A stretch of 64,000 nt of DNA from Virgibacillus sp. NKC19-3 (GCF_019837165.1 NZ_JAGYHC010000001.1:3782001-3846000); one strand, 5' to 3'. Positions 45,546-55,112 are shown, counted from the first letter of the stretch. Notes: a model not told the origin generated them from the letters alone. Program-made: numbers and translations.

Positions 45546-45764
45546 ATGATACGAATAAAACTTGATGTCATGATGGCTGAACGTAAAATGTCACTGAACA
45601 GGCTCTCCGAAATCGTTGACATCACCCCGGCCAATTTATCCATATTGAAAAATGAGAAAGGAAAAGCAATCCGCTTCACAACACTTGATGCACTGTGTAA
45701 AGCCTTAGACTGTCAACCAGGTGACTTGATTGAGTACATAGAGGATGAGAGTGAGGATAAATAA
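45546..45764 (+). CDS. Small XRE-family regulator, YozG-like
   Basis: 72-residue Cro/C1-type helix-turn-helix protein: MAERKMSLNRLSEIVDITPANLSILKNEKGKAI, then FTTLDALCKALDCQPGDLIEYI. This is the YozG/YdaS-like minimal form that pairs with DUF2975. It probably represses its own operon. It is coupled to the preceding gene by a short gap. Confidence 0.88.
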   Translation: MIRIKLDVMMAERKMSLNRLSEIVDITPANLSILKNEKGKAIRFTTLDALCKALDCQPGDLIEYIEDESEDK

Positions 45765-45940
45765 CATTAATTTACCCTCACTCGTTTTATAGGTAAATTT
45801 TTTACAAAAAGCTTTTAAATTACTAGTTGCAAAGGAAGAAAACACTGGTTGCAACAGAAAATTGCGAAATGGCAACTAGATGTTGGTGGCAAATGCAATC
45901 GTTTTATTATAACCTGAATCGAGAAAGGAGGCAGACTACA

Positions 45941-46693
45941 TTGACTTTTGGAGAAAAAATTCAACAGGCAAGAAAGGAAGCCGGCATTTCCCAAGAAGAG
46001 CTATCATTTCAATTACACGTATCTCGTCAAGCTATTAGTAAGTGGGAGAATGACAATGGCTATCCTGAAATCGAAAAGATCATCAAAATGAGTGAAATGT
46101 TCCATGTGACGCTCGATTATCTGTTACATGATGCAGAGGAGCCGAAAGAAACCATTTCAACAAACGAAAAGGGGTTTTATGTGAGTCAGGAAATGGCAAG
46201 TGGCTACCTGTTACACCAAACGTTGAAATATAGGAAGATGGCATGGGCCATTGCGCTGTTACTGGCAGGAGCTGCTTTTGTATTTCTATTCAACGAAATT
46301 GGCGCCCTTCTTTATCTAATGGCGATGATCATTTCCGCCGCCCTTTTTATTTCCATCTTATTGACCGGGAACCCATACCCGCAACTACAAAGAGAACCTT
46401 TATTGTTTGATGAAGGGGTTAAAGAAGAGCTTGTAAACATCTATATGGCGAAGAAGAAAAAATATAACGTTCTCATTCTTGTTAGTATTATTCTTTTTGG
46501 TATCAGCTTTTTAGTCCTGCCTTTGATTGGTATAGAATTGGTTGAGGATTGGGTATCTATGATGTTAGCAATGAGTATGATATTGTCTGGCACATCCGTT
46601 TATCTTTTTATCTACTTCCTAGGTATCCTTCAATCCTATCGATTTCTGGCTTACAAAACGGTAGAAAACAACGAAAGGAAGGAATTAAAATGA
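45941..46693 (+). CDS. XRE-family regulator with C-terminal membrane domain
   Basis: 250-residue protein. An N-terminal helix-turn-helix (FGEKIQQARKEAGISQEELSFQLHVSRQAISKWEND) is followed by a linker and four membrane helices. The start is TTG at 45941, right after GAAAGGAGG; the frame is open for 38 codons further up, but with no ribosome site. Membrane-tethered XRE proteins of this kind probably sense envelope state. It overlaps the following lipoprotein gene by 4 nt, which may encode its partner. Confidence 0.85.
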   Translation: MTFGEKIQQARKEAGISQEELSFQLHVSRQAISKWENDNGYPEIEKIIKMSEMFHVTLDYLLHDAEEPKETISTNEKGFYVSQEMASGYLLHQTLKYRKMAWAIALLLAGAAFVFLFNEIGALLYLMAMIISAALFISILLTGNPYPQLQREPLLFDEGVKEELVNIYMAKKKKYNVLILVSIILFGISFLVLPLIGIELVEDWVSMMLAMSMILSGTSVYLFIYFLGILQSYRFLAYKTVENNERKELK

Positions 46694-47142
46694 AGAATAT
46701 GCTGATATGTTGTATGTTTACACTCATTGCCACAGCCATTTTCACTGGGTGTAGCAACGAGCAAGCGCAACCACTCGATCCAGCTGAATGGAAGGAGAAT
46801 ATGAGGAAAAGTCAACAAGTTGAGGTCAAGGAATGGGATGATACGATGCCTACTTTCACGATGACGGAAGATGAGGAAATCCAAACGTTTGTTGATATCC
46901 TCGACGTTGATACATGGGAACCTGCCCAAGTCCCGGACAAGGCAGAAAAAGAGAAACAATTCATCTTGTATCAAGAACCCACGAGACGTTTAGGGGAGGC
47001 AAAAGCGAATCAAAGCGAATTGCAAGCGATCGCTTCTATTGTTACCTATAGAGACGCCCCTTATATCGAGTTACAAATAAGTGATTGGACCACCGGATTT
47101 ACCGTTTCCGAAAGCGCTGCTGAATCGCTCAATGGATTTTAG
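46690..47142 (+). CDS. Small lipoprotein, unknown function
   Basis: 150-residue predicted lipoprotein: signal peptide with lipobox IFTGC (Cys at about residue 21), then an acidic region and a mixed alpha/beta domain (FVDILDVDTWEPAQVPDKAEK, ASIVTYRDAPYIELQISDW). The start overlaps the upstream stop (ATGA), with AAGGAAGG as ribosome site. No family was recognised. A terminator follows. Confidence 0.75.
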   Translation: MKNMLICCMFTLIATAIFTGCSNEQAQPLDPAEWKENMRKSQQVEVKEWDDTMPTFTMTEDEEIQTFVDILDVDTWEPAQVPDKAEKEKQFILYQEPTRRLGEAKANQSELQAIASIVTYRDAPYIELQISDWTTGFTVSESAAESLNGF

Positions 47143-47173
47143 AAATCAAATGTTAAATTTCACTATACCCCAG

Positions 47174-47200
47174 GACCATCTTAAATAAGATGGTTCATTT
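47174..47200 (+). terminator. Terminator
   Basis: GACCATCTT and AAGATGGTTC form a short stem followed by ATTTTT. Confidence 0.7.
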
Positions 47201-47576
47201 TTAATGGAAATTAAGAGCATTCGAACAATACAACAACGATTAAGTGTAAATTATATATTGATTTATGCAATTTATATGTTACAATAAATTTTAGAGTGGG
47301 ATAAACATTTCAGAACATAATCTGAAATTTATATGTAGGTAGTGATTTTTAATGATGCCTAAAAAGCAACGGATCATTGGGGGTGTTTCTATTTAATCTT
47401 AATTCCCATTCCCTTACTTTACTTTTATTGGGATCATATACTTGATTACTTGGCGGCATTTTCTTTCTGTATTTAGCTTATTACATCTTTTTAAAGGTCA
47501 TTCAACCAACATATCAAGACATAGCATAGACCGTAAATAAAAGTTGATAATGGCTTGTTAAAAATATAACATAAAT

Positions 47577-47613
47577 GTAATATATATATGGAAATATGTA
47601 ACTTATATATTAC
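47577..47613. promoter_or_regulatory. Inverted repeat upstream of HTH gene, candidate operator
   Basis: GTAATATATA (47577-47586) and TATATATTAC (47604-47613) are perfect 10-bp arms with centres 27 bp apart. A looser GTAA...GTTAC inverted motif lies at about 47247-47281. The surrounding 47143-47639 region contains no supported gene. Confidence 0.5.
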
Positions 47614-47639
47614 CATACACGCAAGGTGGTTATGCAAAA

Positions 47640-47849
47640 TTGAAGAACAACGTAAAAATTGCTCGTGTGCAGATGGATTTAACACAACAGCAACTGGCAG
47701 AGAAAACGGGAATAACAAGGCAGACCATTAGCCTCATTGAAAAAGGGAAATACAATCCAACTTTAAAGCTGTGTTTGGATATATGCTATGCCGTTAATAA
47801 AACATTGGATGAAGTATTTTGGGTAGAAAAGGAGAATGATAATACATGA
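47640..47849 (+). CDS. Small XRE-family transcriptional regulator
   Basis: 69-residue helix-turn-helix protein: KNNVKIARVQMDLTQQQLAEKTGITRQTISLIEKGKYNPTLKLCLDI, the YgzD/Xre-like minimal regulator. The start is TTG after AAGGTGG. The stop overlaps the next gene's start (ATGA). A long inverted repeat just upstream may be its operator. Confidence 0.9.
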   Translation: MKNNVKIARVQMDLTQQQLAEKTGITRQTISLIEKGKYNPTLKLCLDICYAVNKTLDEVFWVEKENDNT

Positions 47850-48262
47850 AAAAAATTAGGGATGAACGGTTGATATTAAAGAATTTGAAATACATGCAGA
47901 TTGCATTGATTATTCAAACCATCGGAATTACAAGTATCTTAGTCTACAATGCAATAACAATTGATTTAAGTAGCGCCATCAAAAGCCCCTTCATGTTCGT
48001 ACTGATATTAAGTTGTATTCCGTTGATATATGGAAATATAGATATCGGTATAGATAACAACAAAAGGCCGGATAGACAATCGAATCTGGGGCCATTGTTG
48101 GTCGTACTCGGAATAGGCATAGCAGCTATCCTTCTTTTCATTTTCACTTCTGATCCAATGATTAAAAGTACAGCAATCGTTGTAGTCATCTTTTCAATCT
48201 GTTTTACAGTCATATATCCATTAATTCGATATTTAGAAAAGATACGTGATAACAGACTATAA
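47846..48262 (+). CDS. Four-helix membrane protein, partner of the XRE regulator
   Basis: 138-residue protein with four hydrophobic helices (QIALIIQTIGITSILVYNAI, PFMFVLILSCIPLIYG, LGPLLVVLGIGIAAILLFIF and AIVVVIFSICFTVIYPLI). HTH-membrane pairs of this layout are common in Firmicutes, but the function is unknown. It is translationally coupled to the upstream regulator, with GGAGAATG as ribosome site. Confidence 0.75.
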   Translation: MKKIRDERLILKNLKYMQIALIIQTIGITSILVYNAITIDLSSAIKSPFMFVLILSCIPLIYGNIDIGIDNNKRPDRQSNLGPLLVVLGIGIAAILLFIFTSDPMIKSTAIVVVIFSICFTVIYPLIRYLEKIRDNRL

Positions 48263-48289
48263 TTTTTATATATCGATAGTAATTTAAAT

Positions 48290-48322
48290 GGGGAGCGCAT
48301 CTAACCACTAGATGCGCTCCCC
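48290..48322. terminator. Terminator between convergent genes
   Basis: A 14-bp perfect stem (GGGGAGCGCATCTA) with a 5-nt loop. The flanks are AT-rich but have no long T-run. Confidence 0.75.
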
Positions 48323-48327
48323 ATATT

Positions 48328-49920
48328 TCATCCATCTCGTTCACCAGCTTTTTCCATCTTCTTTCTCATCATTGACTTTTCCATATACTCTTTCATTCTC
48401 TTTTTATTCGGCGTAAGTGTTAAACCTAAGTATTTTCTTTCCCGGTTGGCATCTTTATAAAATGCGACAGCCATCAATATGACCACTACACTAAACGGCA
48501 ATGCCGATATAATGGCTGCTGATTGTAGGGCGTCTAAGCCGGTTTCTCCACCTGCTAAGAGCAATACATATGCGATTGCCGATAACCCTAATCCCCATAC
48601 GACTTTAACAAAATTTGCAGGACTTAAATTACCGAAAGCAGTCTGCATACCTAAAACAAACGTTGCAGAATCGGCTGAAGTAATAAAAAAAGATGCGATA
48701 AGCGCCAACGTAAGGAACGATAAAATGATACCTATAGGCAATTCATTAAAAATACCAAACAACTGCGTTTCAGGTGGCATGTCAAATATAGCTGGTGTAT
48801 TTTGTCCAACGTCAATGCCTGTCAGACCGAATGTACTAAACCATATGATACTCACAACAATTGGAACCGTTAATATCGCAATGACAAATTCCCGGATTGA
48901 TCGACCACGTGAAATTCTTGCAATAAATATTCCTACAAATGGGCTCCAACTCATCCACCAACCCCAATAATACAGGGTCCAAGACTGCATCCACTCATTT
49001 TTTTGATCGTTTAATGGAGCGACATCTAAACTATTGAATAATAATGTATTTAAATAATCACCTGTCGCACTTGGTATCATATTGAGAATAAGTAGCGTTG
49101 GACCTAGAATTAAGATAGCAACAAACAATAGACCTGCTAATATCATATTTAAATTACTTAAATACTGAATACCCTTGCTTAAGCCACTCCAAGCACTATA
49201 CAAGAACAGCACTGTAACTACAGCGATGATAATGCCTTGAACCAGCTGATTATTAGGGATATTGAAAAGATAGTTCAATCCCCCATTGATCTGCATGGCT
49301 CCTACCCCTAAAGAAACAGCCACACCAATAATGGTTGCAAATACGGATAACACATCAACAACAGAACCAATAGGGCCATCTACTCTATCTCCCAGAATAG
49401 GTCGTAATGTTTTAGACAGTAAACCAACTTCGTCCTTTCGAAACTGCGAATAAGCCAACGCAAGTGCTACAATACCGTATACAGCCCATGGATGGAATCC
49501 ATAATGCAGAAACGTTGATCGCATTGCTTCAGCCAAGGCAGCTTTTGTTTCAGGATCAGCAGTAGGCGGAGCCAGATAATGGGAGATTGGTTCAGATGTA
49601 CCATAGAACACTAAGCCAATCCCCATACCAGCACTAAACAACATGGCTAACCATGATATTGTTTTAAATTCAGGTTTGTCTTTTGGTTTACCCAGTTTGA
49701 GTTTACCAATGGGGCTAAAACCTAAAAATATACAAAAGAATAAAATTAAAGTAAACACCGTCATATAGTACCAACCAAAGGTATCTGTGACCCATGTGCC
49801 AATAGCACCTGAAGTTTGACCAAATTGATCAGGGAATACGGCGCCTAGAAGGACTAGTGCCCCAACAATGATTGTGGCGTAAGTGAATACATTGGAAAAA
49901 TGTTTTTTCTTTGTTTTCAT
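48328..49920 (-). CDS. BCCT transporter, Na+-coupled OpuD-like
   Basis: 530-residue betaine/choline/carnitine transporter with twelve helices. It has the Na+-coupled glycine motif FSAGMGIGLVFYGTSEPISHY (about residue 95) and the helix-8 block WGWWMSWSPFVGIFIARISRG. The C-terminal tail of about 40 residues is strongly charged (KNKKRMKEYMEKSMMRKKMEK), like osmosensing tails of OpuD and BetP. Glycine betaine is the likely substrate. It differs from the CaiT-like carrier at 29 kb, so the two probably divide labour. Confidence 0.92.
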   Translation of the reverse strand: MKTKKKHFSNVFTYATIIVGALVLLGAVFPDQFGQTSGAIGTWVTDTFGWYYMTVFTLILFFCIFLGFSPIGKLKLGKPKDKPEFKTISWLAMLFSAGMGIGLVFYGTSEPISHYLAPPTADPETKAALAEAMRSTFLHYGFHPWAVYGIVALALAYSQFRKDEVGLLSKTLRPILGDRVDGPIGSVVDVLSVFATIIGVAVSLGVGAMQINGGLNYLFNIPNNQLVQGIIIAVVTVLFLYSAWSGLSKGIQYLSNLNMILAGLLFVAILILGPTLLILNMIPSATGDYLNTLLFNSLDVAPLNDQKNEWMQSWTLYYWGWWMSWSPFVGIFIARISRGRSIREFVIAILTVPIVVSIIWFSTFGLTGIDVGQNTPAIFDMPPETQLFGIFNELPIGIILSFLTLALIASFFITSADSATFVLGMQTAFGNLSPANFVKVVWGLGLSAIAYVLLLAGGETGLDALQSAAIISALPFSVVVILMAVAFYKDANRERKYLGLTLTPNKKRMKEYMEKSMMRKKMEKAGERDG

Positions 49921-50174
49921 AATGAAGTTTCATCCTATCGTATTTGTTTGATTATATATGTTTTCCATAATAACACAACAAAAGACTTCGTAAACATTCT
50001 TATTGTCTCTCGGTTGGAAAAATAAGCCTGTGTTTAATCGAAAAGGCCTGTATGTAAAGCACTTGAGAACGAATGTCGAATGTTTGGAATTCTATGAGGA
50101 ATAGATAATCATCTATATATGAAAAATAGATAGAGAAACACATCTAATACTATTAGATGTGCTCCTTCCCTCTA

Positions 50175-51242
50175 TTACACTGCTTTTGTCTTTTTAATTT
50201 GCTTACTTCGCAACTGACCACATGCGGCGTCAATGTCGGCGCCATTTTCCCAGCGTACGCCAGAATTAATCCCGTGTGTCTTAAGTGTTTCAAAGAAAGC
50301 CTGAATTGCTGTGGATTCACTTCTTGCGTACTGATCATGTTCGGAAACAGCATTATATGGAATAAGATTTACGTAAGCCAAGTGACGATGATTATATAAT
50401 AATGTTGCCAATTGTTTCGCTTCTTCCTCATGATCATTCACATCACGCAACATAATATACTCATAGGTAATACGTCGGTTTGTTTTCTCCAGATAATAAT
50501 CAACAGCTTTCATCAGCTTCTCAATCGGAAACGCCTTGTTAATCTTCATAATCCGTGAACGCAGCTCATTATTTGGCGCATGGATGGAAATTGCTAAATT
50601 CACTTGAATGCCTGTATCAGCAAATTCATATATTTTATGGGCAAGTCCGCTTGTAGAGACGGTGATATGCCTTGCTCCGATATTCAATCCTTTATCATCA
50701 TTGACAACATAGAGGAAGTCCATCAGATTGTTAAAGTTATCAAATGGTTCACCAATTCCCATCACGACAATATGGCTCACACGCTCATCCTCGCCTTGTG
50801 CGTCCAAATGTCTTTGCACATTCATGATTTGCTCAACAATCTCGCCACCTGAAAGATCACGATTCTTTTTCAGCAACCCGCTTGCACAAAATGTACAGCC
50901 GATATTACAGCCAACTTGGGTGGTTACACATACAGACAGACCATAATTAAAGCGCATGAGAACCGTCTCGATTAAGTTACCGTCCGCTAATTTCAGTAAG
51001 AATTTAATTGTGCCATCCTCAGATTCCTGCTTAATCTCTTCTTCCAGTGTGTGGATGGCAAAGTTTTCCTCCAGTAGCTCGATGGTTTCGCTGTTTACAT
51101 TTTTCATAGCCGCGAAGCTCCTGACCCGCTTCTTATACAGCCAATTCCAGACCTGCTGCGCGCGGAAACGCTTTTGCCCATGCTCCACGAGCCAATCCGT
51201 CAATTTGTCATATGTCAGTCCATATATAGATGTTTTGTTCAT
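50175..51242 (-). CDS. rlmN: RlmN-family radical SAM 23S rRNA methyltransferase
   Basis: 355-residue radical SAM enzyme that methylates A2503 of 23S rRNA (and tRNA) at C2. The iron-sulfur motif is [12 protein letters not shown] (CxxxCxxC, about 115), [10 protein letters not shown] follows, and the C-terminal resolving Cys is in DIDAACGQL. Differences from standard RlmN are LLKKNRDL in place of LGGLKRNL, and VRWENG before the end in place of VRREQG. In many Bacillaceae rlmN lies near prpC; this isolated gene may be a second copy, with a Cfr-like variant being less likely. GAGGG precedes the ATG. Confidence 0.85.
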   Translation of the reverse strand: MNKTSIYGLTYDKLTDWLVEHGQKRFRAQQVWNWLYKKRVRSFAAMKNVNSETIELLEENFAIHTLEEEIKQESEDGTIKFLLKLADGNLIETVLMRFNYGLSVCVTTQVGCNIGCTFCASGLLKKNRDLSGGEIVEQIMNVQRHLDAQGEDERVSHIVVMGIGEPFDNFNNLMDFLYVVNDDKGLNIGARHITVSTSGLAHKIYEFADTGIQVNLAISIHAPNNELRSRIMKINKAFPIEKLMKAVDYYLEKTNRRITYEYIMLRDVNDHEEEAKQLATLLYNHRHLAYVNLIPYNAVSEHDQYARSESTAIQAFFETLKTHGINSGVRWENGADIDAACGQLRSKQIKKTKAV

Positions 51243-51339
51243 TTTGAACCCTCATTTCAAAACGCTTTTATTACTATTTTATATCATACTTGATTTTGAG
51301 GGGTGAAGGCAAATGATGATGAATTCCATGAAAAAATTT

Positions 51340-51560
51340 CTACGGTATATGGAAGGTTCGAATTGATTGAAGCATATACCTGAGGGCAACGCTCTGGTAC
51401 ATGGAGGAGCTTGATTTGGTTGAGGCATGTACATGAAAACCGTTCTCTGATACATGGATAGACTTTTTCAGCGGAAAAAGGTGCATGAGAGTGGTTCTCT
51501 GGTACATGCTAGACTTAGAACTAACGCAACCATGTACCAGAGAGAAGCGATCCACCCCTT
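51340..51560. repeat. Tandem array with 52-53-bp period (TACATGG family, divergent copy)
   Basis: TATATGG/TACATGG/TACATGC cores at 51345, 51398, 51451 and 51503, each preceded by (C)TCTGGTA- or CTCTGATA-like sequence. The last unit ends in an inverted copy, so CTCTGGTACATG (51498-51509) and CATGTACCAGAG (51531-51542) form a 12-bp stem. It lies between the divergent rlmN and LLM genes. Confidence 0.85.
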
Positions 51561-51693
51561 TTCCACGTAATCCATCCTTGCATATACGTTGAAAAAGCAT
51601 GACACAACCTGCATAAAGCTGATAATTGGACGCAACCTGTTAAAAAACGTATCATTTTCATATAAAGCAAGTATTACAAAGGAGTGAAGAAAT

Positions 51694-52710
51694 TTGACAT
51701 CCACCAATTCAAAAACATTTAATAATATCCCACTATCCGTTCTGGATCTTGCGCCTATTGTTGAGGGCAGCAATCCAAGTGAATCTTTTAAAAATAGCGT
51801 GGACTTAGCACAGCATGTGGAACAATTCGGTTTCCATCGTTATTGGTTAGCAGAGCATCATAATATGCCCGGTATTGCCAGCTCGGCAACATCGGTGATT
51901 ATCGGCCATATTGCGGGTGCTACCAATCATATGCGTGTTGGTGCTGGTGGAATTATGCTGCCAAATCACGCAACACTTGTCATTGCAGAACAGTTCGGTA
52001 CACTGGAGTCTATTTATCCTGGGCGCATTGATCTTGGCCTTGGTCGCGCACCGGGAAGTGACCAGGCAACCGCATACGCATTGCGTCGTACATTGAATAC
52101 AGGACCAGAGGACTTCCCAATGCAGGTCAATGAATTACAGGATTATTTTGCTGATGAACCGATATCTCGTGTAAAAGCTGTGCCTGGGCAAGGGCTTGAT
52201 ATTCCTATTTGGCTGCTTGGCTCCAGCGATTTTAGCGCCAGACTTGCCGCGCAAAAAGGATTATATTTTTCATTCGCCAGTCACTTTGCACCAGCATATA
52301 CCATACCAGCGCTAAAACTGTATCGCGATAATTTTCAGCCTTCCGACACGTTGGAAAAACCATACGCCATGGTTGGTGTCAATGTGATCGCAGCGGATAC
52401 GAATGAAAGAGCGGAATGGTTGGCAACAAGTCTCAAGCAACAATTTTTAACCATGCAAAAAGGACAGCCAACGAAACTACTGCCACCGGTGGAGAATATT
52501 GAAGAGATGTATTCACCAATGGAGCTGTCAGCGATTGAGCAAAGCCTTGACCCACGTACAACTATTATTGGAGATGCAGAAACCGTCCGACGCGGCCTGG
52601 AAAGGTTCCAGGAAGAAACACAAGCAGATGAAATCATCATCAACTCCCAAATTTATAATATAGAAGATAGAAAGCGATCCTATGAAATTGTTGGCGGGCT
52701 GATGGATTAA
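51694..52710 (+). CDS. LLM class flavin-dependent oxidoreductase
   Basis: 338-residue luciferase-like monooxygenase (TIM barrel): [76 protein letters not shown] and [11 protein letters not shown]. This matches the alkanal-monooxygenase-like YvbT/YwcH group that uses FMN. The substrate is unknown. The start is TTG with AAAGGAGTG at 9 nt, and no in-frame ATG lies nearby. It is monocistronic with a strong terminator. Confidence 0.9.
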   Translation: MTSTNSKTFNNIPLSVLDLAPIVEGSNPSESFKNSVDLAQHVEQFGFHRYWLAEHHNMPGIASSATSVIIGHIAGATNHMRVGAGGIMLPNHATLVIAEQFGTLESIYPGRIDLGLGRAPGSDQATAYALRRTLNTGPEDFPMQVNELQDYFADEPISRVKAVPGQGLDIPIWLLGSSDFSARLAAQKGLYFSFASHFAPAYTIPALKLYRDNFQPSDTLEKPYAMVGVNVIAADTNERAEWLATSLKQQFLTMQKGQPTKLLPPVENIEEMYSPMELSAIEQSLDPRTTIIGDAETVRRGLERFQEETQADEIIINSQIYNIEDRKRSYEIVGGLMD

Positions 52711-52717
52711 ATCACAT

Positions 52718-52763
52718 AAAAAGAGCCACGATTTGTTGAGGATGGACCATCGTGGCTCTTTTT
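52718..52763. terminator. Bidirectional terminator
   Basis: AAAAAGAGCCACGAT and ATCGTGGCTCTTTTT, a 15-bp perfect stem between the convergent LLM and channel genes. Confidence 0.9.
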
Positions 52764-52767
52764 AGAT

Positions 52768-53556
52768 CTATGTTGAGTCCTTTTCAAGCAAACGTTTAAT
52801 CTCCTGCATTTCTTTCTGCATTTCAGCAAGCTTCAAATCTGTAGGGGAAGGGGTATCCTCCCGATGAGCCTCTTCTACATTGTTTACAATTACACCGACA
52901 AGCAAGTTTATAATAACAAAAGCACCTATCATAATGAATGTTACAAAGTACCACCAGGATGTGGGGTCTTCAACTAAAATTGGACGCATAACAGCACTTG
53001 CCCAGGATTCTAACGTCACAACCTGGAAAAGGGTTAACAGAGATGCGTGCAAGCTCCCAAAGTATTCCGGAGCGATGGATTGATACAGCATGGTACCAAT
53101 AACCGCATAGATGTAAAAGAAAATACCCAGTAATAGTAGCACCGTTCCCATTGATGGGATTGTTTTTAAAAGGGCATTCACCATTAACTTAAGGGACGGG
53201 ATAATCGAAATAGCTCGCAACACACGAAGGACCCGTAATATCCGTAAAACGGTCACAAAATGGGATCCCACTAAAAAATGGCCACTAGCAACAATCACAA
53301 AGTCAAACAAACTCCACGGATCTTTAAAAAACGCCCCGAGCGATCTACTTCCTAGTAATCTAATAATAATTTCCACCGTAAAAATCCAGAGTAACGCCTG
53401 ATTAGCTATATCCAACCAACCCGAATAATTCTCAGCAAAAAAGGGATATGTCTCTAACCCAACTAAAACAGCATTGATAATAATAAAGCCAATAATCGTA
53501 TTCATAAAATGCGGATGTGCCGCTATTTGAGCGCATCTTTCTCGTAACCTTTTCAT
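52768..53556 (-). CDS. Voltage-gated sodium channel, NaChBac family
   Basis: 262-residue single-domain channel with six helices (S1-S6) that forms tetramers. S4 carries arginines every third residue (RILRVLRVLRAISIIPSLK, about 104-122). The selectivity filter TLESWA (about 190) is identical to that of NaChBac. S6 ends GVIVNNVEEA, and a C-terminal coiled coil follows (LAEMQKEMQEIKRLLEK). In alkaliphilic Bacillus, NaChBac-type channels readmit Na+ for pH homeostasis and motility. The mrp antiporter operon lies 3 kb away. The ribosome site is weak (AGGGGGATACG). Confidence 0.95.
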   Translation of the reverse strand: MKRLRERCAQIAAHPHFMNTIIGFIIINAVLVGLETYPFFAENYSGWLDIANQALLWIFTVEIIIRLLGSRSLGAFFKDPWSLFDFVIVASGHFLVGSHFVTVLRILRVLRVLRAISIIPSLKLMVNALLKTIPSMGTVLLLLGIFFYIYAVIGTMLYQSIAPEYFGSLHASLLTLFQVVTLESWASAVMRPILVEDPTSWWYFVTFIMIGAFVIINLLVGVIVNNVEEAHREDTPSPTDLKLAEMQKEMQEIKRLLEKDST

Positions 53557-53670
53557 GAAATAACGTATCCCCCTTCCTCGGTTATTTTACCTGTTTTATC
53601 GACATCTGTCACGCCATGGTGAACAGTGCCTGGAACCACCCACATTTTGTCATATTTTGTCGATTAGCTA

Positions 53671-53703
53671 AAAATCCGCGATCCATTTTAGATTGCGGAT
53701 TTT
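53671..53703. terminator. Hairpin with A/T flanks, bidirectional terminator
   Basis: AAAATCCGC, ATC and GAT, GCGGATTTT pair around a 7-nt loop with one mismatch. It is a second barrier downstream of wrbA. Confidence 0.7.
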
Positions 53704-53789
53704 CAGTTCTAATCCTGTTTTCTTCCCCGGCTTCGGCTTGGCAAACAACACTATTTCATCCCAACGGTCCAAAGACAGTCCATTAAAGA

Positions 53790-53820
53790 AAAAAGCCGAC
53801 TGGGAAGAACCCAATCAGCT
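53790..53820 (-). terminator. Terminator of wrbA
   Basis: On the minus strand, AGCTGATTGGG pairs with CCCAGTCGGCT (two wobbles) and is followed by TTTTTT. Confidence 0.8.
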
Positions 53821-53837
53821 TGTACTAGATAAACTAA

Positions 53838-54449
53838 TTAATTTCCGGCTTTAACACGTGCTGCAATATCCAGCGTATGTTTAGCTTGATACTTCACTGC
53901 TTCTTCCACATCTTCTACCATTTTTCCATCATCATCCTGCGTAACACTGGTACCATACGGGTTACCACCGGCTACAACTAGTGACTCGTCAGAATAACCT
54001 GGTGCTGCGATAATCGCTCCCCAGTGCATCATCGACGTGTACAACGAAAGAATTGTTGCTTCTTGACCGCCATGCTGGTTATGTGCGGATGACATTGCGC
54101 TGACTACTTTATTCACTGTTTTCCCTGCTCCCCATATGCCTCCTTGTAGATCCAAGAATTGTTTCATTTGTGAAGGAACATTACCAAATCGTGTTGGCAC
54201 ACTAAAAATGACTGCATCTGCCCATGCGATATCATCAGATGTTGCTTCTGGAACGATGTCTTTTGTGGCATCATAATGCTCTTTCCAAGCCGGATTTGCT
54301 GCTCTTGCTGCTTCTGGTGCAAGCTCAGGTGCACGTACAACTTTTACCTCTGCACCATTTTCCTTTGCTGCCTCTTCAGCCCATTTAGCCATTTGATAAT
54401 TTATCCCGGTTGAACTATAATAAATGACTGCCAATTTTACATTTTCCAT
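53838..54449 (-). CDS. wrbA: NAD(P)H:quinone oxidoreductase, WrbA type
   Basis: 203-residue flavodoxin-like enzyme that reduces quinones by two electrons and so limits redox cycling. FMN-binding loops: YYSSTGINYQMAKW (N-terminal phosphate loop), SVPTRFGNVPSQMKQFLD, and SSAHNQHGGQEATI (WrbA-specific). The start is the ATG after AAAGGAG; the open frame extends 23 codons upstream without a ribosome site. Together with mhqOD it gives the genome two quinone-defence loci in this window. The phosphate loop reads SSTGIN where the common form is SSYGHT. Confidence 0.9.
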   Translation of the reverse strand: MENVKLAVIYYSSTGINYQMAKWAEEAAKENGAEVKVVRAPELAPEAARAANPAWKEHYDATKDIVPEATSDDIAWADAVIFSVPTRFGNVPSQMKQFLDLQGGIWGAGKTVNKVVSAMSSAHNQHGGQEATILSLYTSMMHWGAIIAAPGYSDESLVVAGGNPYGTSVTQDDDGKMVEDVEEAVKYQAKHTLDIAARVKAGN

Positions 54450-54671
54450 GTTACTATCTCCTTTCGACATAAGTATCAATTTTTCTTGCTTCCCGCAATT
54501 TAGTACATGAAAAAACACATACTATCCTTTAAGAAGTAAGTTACTTTATATAAGTATAATAATGGTTCATCGTCATTATGTCAAGTAACCTAATTATAAA
54601 AAATAACTACAAGGGTATCATTTCCTTACAAAAATATAGCCAAACCGAATATACAAGGGATTAGTTCCGCT

Positions 54672-55112
54672 TTATAAAAAGATATCCAATCCCATCATGG
54701 TACCAATCCCTAAAATAAGCGTCCATATTCCGAGGCTGATCGTAATCCAAATCGTTGCGTTTGTTTTCTGTGCTCCTAATGTCATAGCTATTAAAGCAGC
54801 TAGATGGATGCCGGTTAAAATCGGGCCGAGTAAAGCGAGTCCAGGAAGGCCATATTTATTCCATATCCGCTTGCCACGTTCATTGCGAGAAGAAGGCGCC
54901 TTTCCTTTTTCCCTCCGCCGCTTTGTATACCATTCCATTACTTTATCAGCTCCGATAACAACCGGAAGAACAGTGATTACATTTCCTACAAACGCAAGCA
55001 GCATAACCCAAAACGAAGATAAGCCTCTAATAATACCAAGCGGAATAACCACCGCAATTTCAAACCATGGGATAGCAGCCGCAACAAACACCAATGCATA
55101 TTCAAAAAGCAT
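54672..55112 (-). CDS. Small multi-drug export family protein
   Basis: 146-residue membrane protein of the Sm_multidrug_ex family. Helices cover YALVFVAAAIPWFEIAVVIPLGIIRGL, FWVMLLAFVGNVITVLPVVIG, GLPGLALLGPILTGIHLAALIAMTLG and WITISLGIWTLILGIGTM. A basic loop lies after the second helix (KRRREKGKAPSSRNERGKR). Despite the family name, transport of drugs is not established. AGGAGGGG supports the ATG at 55112; an earlier in-frame ATG overlaps a GAGAGG site. Confidence 0.82.
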   Translation of the reverse strand: MLFEYALVFVAAAIPWFEIAVVIPLGIIRGLSSFWVMLLAFVGNVITVLPVVIGADKVMEWYTKRRREKGKAPSSRNERGKRIWNKYGLPGLALLGPILTGIHLAALIAMTLGAQKTNATIWITISLGIWTLILGIGTMMGLDIFL

